64,000 nucleotides of DNA from Eubacteriales Family XIII. Incertae Sedis bacterium (GTDB taxonomy: Bacteria; Bacillota; Clostridia; Peptostreptococcales; Anaerovoracaceae): assembly GCA_031272365.1 (NCBI GenBank), contig JAISTX010000003.1:24323-88322 (forward strand), read 5' to 3'. This document shows positions 48,925 through 55,377 of this stretch, in pieces. Both the position numbers and the translations under genes were made by a program. How positions within the stretch are numbered: the stretch's first letter is position 1; each line of letters opens with the position of its first letter. The notes beneath the pieces are model-generated. The model was not told where the DNA came from, made no database searches, and saw only the letters and a program-made list of their open reading frames with translations.

Positions 48925-50350
48925 GGAGGCGCTGCGCATGAACAACGTGATCCAGCGCCGGGGCGGCGTCAACCTCCTCGACCATTTCGACCTCCACGTC
49001 TTCGAGGGGGAGGTGCTCGGGCTGTTTTTCACGGACAACCACGGCAAGGAGGACCTGATCCGCCTGCTGCTGCGGAACACGCCGATCGACTACGGCTCCG
49101 TGCGGCTGCGGGGGGCGGTCGTCAACAGCTACCGGCTGCCCGGCGAGAGCGCGGGCGCGGGCGTGTCGCTCGTCAGCCGCGACGAGCTCTTGATCGACGA
49201 GATGACCGTCGCGGAGAACGTCTTCGTCATGCGGCGCGGCTTCCGGAAATACATCATCGACGCGTCGCTGCTGCGCGCGCAGTTCGGGCGGTTCGCGGCG
49301 GAGTTCGGCGCCACGGTCGACGGGGGCATGCCCGCGCGCGACCTGCCTTTCGTCGACCGCCTCATCGTCCAGATGCTGAAGGCCGTCGCCCAGGGCAGCC
49401 GCCTCATCATCGTGAAGGACACGGGGTTCAGCCCCGGCAGCGCGGAGCAGATCAAGCTCCGGCAGCACGTGCGGCGCTTTGCGGACAGCGGCATTTCCTT
49501 CTTATACATAAGCGGGGACACGGCCGAGCTGCTCGACGTCTGCGACCGCATCGCCGTCGCGGAGCGTGGGCGGGTCATGAGCGCCGTCCGCAAGGAGGCG
49601 TTCGGCGAGCGGGACTTCGGGAAATACTATTTCAAGCCGGACCAGGCGCCCTTCGCTTCGCCCGGCGGGCACGCGGGCGCCGCGCTCGAGTTTTCCGGCG
49701 TCTGCGCCGGGAGCCTCCGGGACATGAGCTTCTCCGTGGCAGAGGGCGAGGGCGTCCTGCTGTGGGACCGGAGCGATTCGGCCATCGAAAAGATCGTGCG
49801 CCTGCTCAGCGGGATGGAGAAACCCGCGTCCGGGCGCATCCTCGTCGGCGGGGCGCCGCTGTTCCGCTGGACCGGCGCGCGGGCGCGCGTCAGCATCATC
49901 CGCGGGACACCGATGCGCGAGATGGTCTTCGAGGACATGAGCTATCTCGAAAACCTCTGCTTCCGGGCGGCGGACCGCCTCCCGTCGCTGTGGCGGAAAG
50001 GCGCCTTCCGTAGGCTCGTGCGCGAGGAGTACGCCGCTCTGGTCGGAGGCGACATCGACCTGCTGCCGCCACTGCGCCTGTCAGACGAATCGCTTTACAG
50101 CCTCGTCTATCTGCGCGAGCACCTGTACCGGCCGCGCCTGCTCGTGCTCGTCCGCCCCTTCCTGAACACGGACATCCGGCTCAAGATGCACATCCTCTCC
50201 CTCGTGCGGATGATCCGGGACACGGGCGCCGCGCTGCTCATCCTGGACAGCAGCGTCTCGGACAGCTCCGCGATCGCCGACCGCATCCTCGACATCAACG
50301 ACCTCGGCGGTTCCGAAGGCGCGGGCAGCCTGAGGGGGGTGGGCGCATGA
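48917..50350 (+). CDS. Degenerate RbsA/MglA-like two-cassette protein (pseudo-ATPase)
   Basis: A full-length homologue of sugar-importer ATPases (477 residues) in which the catalytic motifs of both halves are changed. First half: the Walker A position reads FTDNHGKED (residues 38-46) with no Ser/Thr after Lys, the signature position DLPFVDRLIVQMLKAV, the Walker B position LIIVKDTG, and the H-loop LYISGDTAEL without His. Second half: LLWDRSDSAIEKIVRLLSG in place of Walker A and LLVLVRPFLNTDI in place of DEPTRGID. The frame is intact and coupled to both neighbours, so it is not a decaying pseudogene. An alternative start at 48938 has a better ribosome site (GGGAGG). I infer a regulatory, non-hydrolysing subunit. 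Confidence 0.85.
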   Translation: MHREALRMNNVIQRRGGVNLLDHFDLHVFEGEVLGLFFTDNHGKEDLIRLLLRNTPIDYGSVRLRGAVVNSYRLPGESAGAGVSLVSRDELLIDEMTVAENVFVMRRGFRKYIIDASLLRAQFGRFAAEFGATVDGGMPARDLPFVDRLIVQMLKAVAQGSRLIIVKDTGFSPGSAEQIKLRQHVRRFADSGISFLYISGDTAELLDVCDRIAVAERGRVMSAVRKEAFGERDFGKYYFKPDQAPFASPGGHAGAALEFSGVCAGSLRDMSFSVAEGEGVLLWDRSDSAIEKIVRLLSGMEKPASGRILVGGAPLFRWTGARARVSIIRGTPMREMVFEDMSYLENLCFRAADRLPSLWRKGAFRRLVREEYAALVGGDIDLLPPLRLSDESLYSLVYLREHLYRPRLLVLVRPFLNTDIRLKMHILSLVRMIRDTGAALLILDSSVSDSSAIADRILDINDLGGSEGAGSLRGVGA

Positions 50351-51321
50351 ACCCGGTCAAGAGGGCGTTTTCGATCGGCGGGGTGCGCTGGCTGCTGGTT
50401 TCGCTGGCCCTGCTCGCCGCGATGTTCCTCGTCTTCTCCTCTTTGGACCCCTATTTCGGACAGCCCTTCAATGTCAACAACATGCTCCGGAGCGCCGCGC
50501 CGATCCTGCTCATCAGCATCGGGCAGAGCGTCGTCCTCGTGACGGGCAACATCGACCTATCCATCGGGTCCGTCGTCGGGATGAGCTGCATGACGTCCGC
50601 GACGCTGCTGACAAAAGGCTTCCACCCGCTGGCCGCCTCGGCCATCGCGCTCCTGCTCTGCATCGCCTTCGGCCTTTTCAACGGCGAGCTCGTCGCGCGG
50701 GTCAAGATCCCGCCCTACATCGCCACGCTCAGCACGATGATGATCTGCCGCGGCATCGCGCAGGTCGCGAACGGAAACCACGACACGGGCTATATCGGCG
50801 CGGGGTCCTACGGGTTCCGGCAGCTCTTCTACCATGGGGACACGCTGCGCATCTACAACGTGGTCTGGATCGCGCTCCTTGTGTGGGGCGCCACCTTCTT
50901 CCTGCTCTCGAAGACGCGCACGGGGCGGCATATGTACGCGATCGGCAACAACCTCGAGGCCTCGCGCCTCTCCGGCGTCAACGTCGGCGCCACCGTCGAC
51001 AAGGCCTATATGCTCAGTGCCTTCACCGCGGGCCTCGCCGGCCTGATCCTCGTCGCGCAGGCGGGCTACGGCGCGATGGGCGAGGGCAACCTATACGAGG
51101 TCTACGCCGTGGGCGTGGCCGTCATCGGCGGCATCTCGACGCTCGGCGGCAGGGGGCTCCTCGTCGGCACAGCGGTCGGTTCCGTCATCTGGGTCGTCCT
51201 GCAAAACGGCCTGACGCGCACGACTGTTATTGTATCCATACAAAACATCATCATCGGCATCCTCCTCGTCGTCGTCGCCGCGCTGGACGTGGGCGCCCGG
51301 ATCCGCCGGACGAACCTATAG
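50347..51321 (+). CDS. RbsC-like sugar permease paired with the pseudo-ATPase
   Basis: CUT2-class permease of 324 residues, overlapping the pseudo-ATPase gene by four bases (ATGA). Seen: LVTGNIDLSIGSVVGMSCM, RVKIPPYIATLSTMMICRGI, MYAIGNNLEASRLSGVNV and VYAVGVAVIGGISTLGGRG, all as in transporting family members. There is no binding protein in this operon; the ChvE-like lipoprotein of the divergent operon could serve it. With a partner that seems unable to hydrolyse ATP, this permease may act as a ligand-state reporter for the kinase. Its stop shares the bases CTATAG with the stop of the opposing kinase gene. Confidence 0.92.
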   Translation: MNPVKRAFSIGGVRWLLVSLALLAAMFLVFSSLDPYFGQPFNVNNMLRSAAPILLISIGQSVVLVTGNIDLSIGSVVGMSCMTSATLLTKGFHPLAASAIALLLCIAFGLFNGELVARVKIPPYIATLSTMMICRGIAQVANGNHDTGYIGAGSYGFRQLFYHGDTLRIYNVVWIALLVWGATFFLLSKTRTGRHMYAIGNNLEASRLSGVNVGATVDKAYMLSAFTAGLAGLILVAQAGYGAMGEGNLYEVYAVGVAVIGGISTLGGRGLLVGTAVGSVIWVVLQNGLTRTTVIVSIQNIIIGILLVVVAALDVGARIRRTNL

Positions 51322-52644
51322 CACCGGGACGTAGAGCTTGAAGGTGTTGACGGCCCGGCCGTCCGGGGTCGGGTCGGAGGCCGCCTCGATGCCGCCGCCG
51401 AGCCGGTCCATGATCGTCTTCGCGATGGAGAGCCCGATGCCGTGCCCGCCCGTGCCGCTGTTGCGCGATTTGTCGGCGCGGTAGAAGCGCTCGAAGATGT
51501 GCGCCATGTCCGGCGGCGCGATGAAGTCGCCGGTGTTCGAGACGCTGACGAAGGCCTGCTTGCCGTCGTCGGCCTTCGCGATCCGCACCGTGACGCGGCC
51601 GCCCGGGCTCGTGTACTTCACGGCGTTGTCCAACAGGACGGACAGCGCCTGCATGAGCTCCGCCCGGTCCGAGTGGATGCCGATCTGGCCGGACGGCTTG
51701 TCCACCTCGAAGGCGATGCCCTTCTCGAACAGGACCGTCTCCACGCGCTCCGCCTCCTCTTCCGCGGCGCGGACGAGGTCGAAGCCCTTGCGCTCGATCT
51801 TCGCGTCCTCGGAGCGCGCGAGGTTCATGAGGCTCTCGATGAGCCGCCCCATGCGCCCGGTCTCGGCCTCGATGTTGCCGATCCACTCGCCGGGCTCGTC
51901 CGAGCACCTGGCCGCCTCCGCGTTCATCGCGATGACGGCGAGCGGCGTCTTGAGCTCGTGCGAGGCGTCCGCCACGAAGCGGCGCTGCCGGGCGATGCCC
52001 TGCTCGACGGGCGCGATCGCCCGGTTCGCGAGCAGGAACCCCACGAAGAACACCGCCGCGATCGCGCACGCGCCGATCACGAACAGGCTCACGGCGAGGC
52101 TGCGTAGCTCCTGGGTCTGCTCGTCCACGTCGAGGAAGACGATGCTCTGGTCGTAGGTCTCCGGGCCGCGGCCGCTCCCGGACGTGATGCTGTATTTCCA
52201 CACGCGGCCGCTCAGGCGGACCTCCCCGGTGCCTTCCCCCTTCACGGTCGTGGCGAGCAGGGCGTCCTCGTATTCGCTCTGCTCCATGTTCAGGCGGGAG
52301 AAGACCGCCACCTGGCCGTCCTCGTAGATGTTGGCGACGAAGGACTTCGCGTAGTCCACGGGGATGCTCGGCTCGCCGCTGATCACAAACTGCCGGCCGT
52401 TCATGTCCACGACCACGCTGTCCTGGCCGCCGGCGGGCCTTTCGCCGGACCCCACCGCCGCCTCCCGCTCGGAGAGCAGGAGGTTCTCCATGACGCCGGG
52501 CGGGATCGCCCGCAGGCGCCCGTCGATGTCCGCCTGCACGCGCGTGTAGGTGGTCAGGTAGATCACGGAGAATGCCGCCGTGATCACGATTGTCAATGCG
52601 ACGAGATTGACAAGGAGCAGCTTATTCCTTAGTTTCTTCAGCAT
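51316..52644 (-). CDS. Sensor histidine kinase of OmpR-type pair
   Basis: EnvZ/PhoR-like kinase of 442 residues. A transmembrane segment at about 10-32, an extracytoplasmic domain of about 150 residues (35-185) without a recognised fold, and a second segment (LAVSLFVIGACAIAAVFFVG). No clear HAMP domain is seen. HisKA: ADASHELKTPLAVI; HATPase: LLDNAVKYTSPGG, a diverged DxGxG box (SNTGDFIAPPD) and GGHGIGLSIAK. The start overlaps the regulator gene by 23 bases. The signal is unknown. Confidence 0.94.
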   Translation of the reverse strand: MLKKLRNKLLLVNLVALTIVITAAFSVIYLTTYTRVQADIDGRLRAIPPGVMENLLLSEREAAVGSGERPAGGQDSVVVDMNGRQFVISGEPSIPVDYAKSFVANIYEDGQVAVFSRLNMEQSEYEDALLATTVKGEGTGEVRLSGRVWKYSITSGSGRGPETYDQSIVFLDVDEQTQELRSLAVSLFVIGACAIAAVFFVGFLLANRAIAPVEQGIARQRRFVADASHELKTPLAVIAMNAEAARCSDEPGEWIGNIEAETGRMGRLIESLMNLARSEDAKIERKGFDLVRAAEEEAERVETVLFEKGIAFEVDKPSGQIGIHSDRAELMQALSVLLDNAVKYTSPGGRVTVRIAKADDGKQAFVSVSNTGDFIAPPDMAHIFERFYRADKSRNSGTGGHGIGLSIAKTIMDRLGGGIEAASDPTPDGRAVNTFKLYVPVL

Positions 52645-53314
52645 CGTATTCGAGCATGTAGCCGGCGCCGCGCAGATTGCCGATCTTCACCCGGCTCCCG
52701 AGCGCCGCGAGCTTCTTGCGCAGAAAAGACATATACGCCTGCACGTTCCCGTCCTCGGCGTCGCTGTCGTAGCCCCACACCTTTTCGATGATGGCGTCCG
52801 ACGAGAGCCGGATGTTTGTGTTTTGCAGGAGGTATTCGAGCAGGTTCGACTCCTTCTGGGTCAGCGTGAACGACTTGCCCCCGCACTGCAGCGAGAAGGC
52901 GAGCGGGTTGAGCTCGATGTCCCCGAAAGCGAGCACCCCCTCCGCGTGGAACGCGCCGCGCCGCCGCGTGACCGCCTTGATGCGCGCGATGAGCTCCTCG
53001 GTCTTGAACGGTTTCGGCAGATAGTCGTCCGCCCCGAGGTCGAGGCCGCGGACACGGTCCTCGACTTCACCGAGCGCGGTGAGCAATATGATAGGGGTGG
53101 GGATTTGTTTTGCTCGCAGCTCTCTCAGGACGGACAGACCATCTTTGCCGGGTAGGAGGATGTCGAGAAGGATCACATCGTAGATGCCGGTCAGCGCGTT
53201 GTCGTACCCCTCGATGCCGTCGAACGACAGGTCCACGTCGAGATTGTTCCGCCTCAGGACCTGTGCGAGCGCCTCCGCAAACCGCTTTTCATCTTCTACG
53301 ATTAGAATCTTCAT
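52622..53314 (-). CDS. OmpR/PhoB-family response regulator
   Basis: DNA-binding regulator of 230 residues. Receiver domain: ILIVEDEKRF, phospho-acceptor Asp in VILLDILLPGKDG, LTAL and LPKPFKTEELIARI. Winged-helix domain: SFTLTQKESNLLEYLLQN, LSSDAIIEKVWGYD and VQAYMSFLRKKL. It lies 64 bases downstream of icd on the same strand, ahead of its kinase. A TTGAAATTGTTAT motif in that gap also occurs in the icd/rbr promoter region. Confidence 0.95.
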   Translation of the reverse strand: MKILIVEDEKRFAEALAQVLRRNNLDVDLSFDGIEGYDNALTGIYDVILLDILLPGKDGLSVLRELRAKQIPTPIILLTALGEVEDRVRGLDLGADDYLPKPFKTEELIARIKAVTRRRGAFHAEGVLAFGDIELNPLAFSLQCGGKSFTLTQKESNLLEYLLQNTNIRLSSDAIIEKVWGYDSDAEDGNVQAYMSFLRKKLAALGSRVKIGNLRGAGYMLEYDAEETKE

Positions 53315-53366
53315 GCCCCCATCCTACCGTTCCTTGCTAAAACAGACCTGAAAAAGCCAGTTTTCT

Positions 53367-53382
53367 TTGATAACAATTTCAA
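53367..53382 (-). promoter_or_regulatory. Copy of the TTGAAATTGTTAT motif upstream of the OmpR-type pair
   Basis: Read on the minus strand this is TTGAAATTGTTATCAA. Its first 13 bases equal those of the palindrome at 54643-54660. It overlaps the icd stop codon and precedes the response regulator gene by about 50 bases. Confidence 0.4.
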
Positions 53383-54593
53383 TAACCGATCCTTGCCAGC
53401 CTCTGCGCCGCCTCGAGGAGGAACGTCTCCGAGTCGACCTGCTGCTTGTTTGCCAGCGTCGAGATCGAGTAGAGGTCGCCCGTCATGAGGCCGTCCTCGA
53501 TCGTCTTCAGCGTCGCGAGCTCCAGCGCCTGGGCGAAGGCGGCGAGCTTCGGCAGCCCGTCCAGTTCCGCGCGTTTGCGCAGCGCGCCCGACCAGGCGAA
53601 GATCGTCGCGACGGAGTTGGTCGAGGTCGGCTCGCCCTTCAGGTGTTTGTAGTAGTGGCGCTGCACGGTGCCGTGCGCCGCCTCGTACTCCGTCCACCCG
53701 TGCGGCGAGACGAGCACGCTCGTCATCATCGCGAGCGAGCCGTAGGCCGTCGCGGTCATGTCGCTCATGACGTCGCCGTCGTAGTTTTTGCACGCCCAGA
53801 TGAAGCCGCCCTCGGAGCGTATGACGCGCGCGATGATGTCGTCGATGAGCGAGTAGAAGTACGCGATGCCCGCCTCCTTGAACCGGACCTGGAACTCCTT
53901 CTCGTAGACGAGCTCGAAGATGTCGTGGAAGCGGCGGTCGTAGGTCTTGCTGATCGTGTCTTTCGCGCCGAACCACAGGTCCTGCTTCGTGTCGAGCGCG
54001 TAAGTGAAGCAGGCGCGCGCAAAGGACGTGATGCTCTCGTCCGTGTTGTGGATGCCCTGCACGACGCCGCCGGAAGTGTCAAACGAAATGATTGGCAGGC
54101 GTTCCTCCGTGCCGTCCGGCTTCGTCAGCAGCAGCTCCGCCTTCGCCCCCCTCGCCGCGCGCGCCTCGGTGTTTTTGTAGATGTCCCCGTAGGCGTGGCG
54201 CGCGATCGTGATCGGCTTCTTCCACGTCGGGATGAAGGGGGTGATGCCCTTCGCGGGGATCGGGGCGCGGAAGACCGTGCCGTCCAGCATGGCGCGGATC
54301 GTGCCGTTCGGGCTCTTGTACATCTCCGTGAGGCCGTACTCGGTGACGCGCTCGTCGTTCGGCGTGATCGTCGCGCATTTGACGCCGACGCCGTGCCGCT
54401 TGATGGCCTCCGCCGCGTCGACCGTGACCTGGTCGCGCGTCCGCTCGCGCTCCTCGAGGCCGAGGTCGTAGTACTCGGTCTTCAGGTCCACGAACGGGAG
54501 CAGGAGGTACTCCTTGATCCACGCCCAGAGGACGCGGGTCATCTCGTCGCCGTCAAGCTCGACGAGGGGTGTCTTCATCGTGATTTTGCTCAT
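53379..54593 (-). CDS. icd: NADP-dependent isocitrate dehydrogenase
   Basis: Oxidative decarboxylation of isocitrate to 2-oxoglutarate. The 404 residues are of the homodimeric, eukaryote-like type II form. ATG 54593 (MSKITMKTPLVELDGDEMTR) is preceded by AAGGAG at six bases; an earlier in-frame ATG lacks this. Seen: SPNGTIRAMLDGTVFR with the substrate Ser and Arg, GDIYKNTE, KNYDGDVMSD with metal-binding aspartates, and EAAHGTVQRHYY. In an anaerobe it probably serves glutamate synthesis. Confidence 0.96.
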   Translation of the reverse strand: MSKITMKTPLVELDGDEMTRVLWAWIKEYLLLPFVDLKTEYYDLGLEERERTRDQVTVDAAEAIKRHGVGVKCATITPNDERVTEYGLTEMYKSPNGTIRAMLDGTVFRAPIPAKGITPFIPTWKKPITIARHAYGDIYKNTEARAARGAKAELLLTKPDGTEERLPIISFDTSGGVVQGIHNTDESITSFARACFTYALDTKQDLWFGAKDTISKTYDRRFHDIFELVYEKEFQVRFKEAGIAYFYSLIDDIIARVIRSEGGFIWACKNYDGDVMSDMTATAYGSLAMMTSVLVSPHGWTEYEAAHGTVQRHYYKHLKGEPTSTNSVATIFAWSGALRKRAELDGLPKLAAFAQALELATLKTIEDGLMTGDLYSISTLANKQQVDSETFLLEAAQRLARIGY

Positions 54594-54621
54594 CAGGGCT
54601 CCTTTCTGCTTCGTCAAGGAT

Positions 54622-54630
54622 AGTATATCA
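54622..54630 (-). promoter_or_regulatory. Extended -10 of icd
   Basis: Minus strand TGATATACT, 28 bases before the icd ATG, of the same TGNTATACT form as the leaderless promoters elsewhere in the window. Its -35 position falls within the palindrome at 54643-54660. Confidence 0.55.
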
Positions 54631-54642
54631 TAGCGGCATGTC

Positions 54643-54660
54643 TTGAAATTGTTATTTCAA
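54643..54660. promoter_or_regulatory. Palindrome between divergent icd and rubrerythrin
   Basis: TTGAAAT-TGTT-ATTTCAA is a perfect 7-4-7 inverted repeat. It covers the predicted -35 positions of both divergent promoters. It does not match the PerR or Fur consensus I know. Candidate shared operator. Confidence 0.55.
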
Positions 54661-54674
54661 TGAAGGCGAAACTT

Positions 54675-54683
54675 TGTTATTCT
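54675..54683 (+). promoter_or_regulatory. Extended -10 of rubrerythrin
   Basis: TGTTATTCT is an extended -10; the -35 position (54655-54660) is the right arm of the palindrome. The leader is about 50 bases and contains GGAGGT at 54729-54734. Confidence 0.45.
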
Positions 54684-54741
54684 ATTCTTACGCAACACAT
54701 TGGAAACCCGTGAGGGGTGAAAGGACACGGAGGTAAGTATT

Positions 54742-55287
54742 ATGGCAACGGATCCGAAACTGAAGGGCACGAGGACGGAGGCGAACCTGATGGAAGCCTT
54801 CGCCGGCGAGTCGCAGGCGCGCAACAAGTACACGTTCTATTCGTCGCAGGCGGCGAAGGACGGGTTCCGGCAGATTTCGAACATTTTCGCCGAGACGGCG
54901 GGCAACGAGAAGGAGCACGCGGAGCTGTGGTTCAAGCGCTTCCACGGCATCGGCACGACGAGCGAGAACCTCGCGGACGCGGCGGCGGGCGAGCATTTCG
55001 AGTGGACCGAGATGTACGCGCGCATGGCGAAGGAGGCGAAGGAAGAGGGCTTCGACGACATCGCGCTGCAGTTCGAAAACGTCGGCAAGGTCGAGAAGGA
55101 GCACGAGGAGCGCTACCTGAAGCTGAAGGACAACATCGACACGGGCAAGGTGTTCGAGCGCTCCGAGCCGGTGCTCTGGCGCTGCGGCAACTGCGGCTTC
55201 ACGTACACGGGGGCGAAGGCCGTGGCGGAGTGCCCGGCCTGCAAGCACCCGCAGGCGTACTTCGAGATCGCAGCGGAAAACTATTGA
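54742..55287 (+). CDS. rbr: Rubrerythrin
   Basis: Non-haem diiron peroxidase that removes hydrogen peroxide in anaerobes. The 181 residues start at ATG 54742, seven bases after GGAGGT. The four-helix diiron domain carries the Glu ligands in LMEAFAGESQARNKY, AGNEKEHAELW, and EGFDDIALQFENVGKVEKEHEERY. A C-terminal rubredoxin-like domain has CGNC and CPAC pairs (WRCGNCGFTYTG, ECPACKHPQAYF). It is a single gene, divergent from icd. Confidence 0.97.
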   Translation: MATDPKLKGTRTEANLMEAFAGESQARNKYTFYSSQAAKDGFRQISNIFAETAGNEKEHAELWFKRFHGIGTTSENLADAAAGEHFEWTEMYARMAKEAKEEGFDDIALQFENVGKVEKEHEERYLKLKDNIDTGKVFERSEPVLWRCGNCGFTYTGAKAVAECPACKHPQAYFEIAAENY

Positions 55288-55326
55288 GCGCATAGCGCTC
55301 GCGGCGCAGACGGCCGAACAGCGAAA

Positions 55327-55360
55327 CCCCCGCACCCCTTTCCGGGCGCGGGGGTTTTTT
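55327..55360. terminator. Rho-independent terminator after rubrerythrin
   Basis: CCCCCGC and GCGGGGG arms enclose a 14-base GC-rich loop and are followed by six T residues on the + strand. AAA before the left arm gives a short T run on the other strand, so it may also end transcripts of the convergent giant gene, which stops at 55378. Confidence 0.85.
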
Positions 55361-55377
55361 CGTGGTGCGCTTTTGGC

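Noticed and set aside
48917..50350. Decaying ABC ATPase pseudogene
   Set aside because: The frame is uninterrupted over 477 codons and coupled to genes on both sides; systematic motif loss in both halves fits a selected pseudo-enzyme better.
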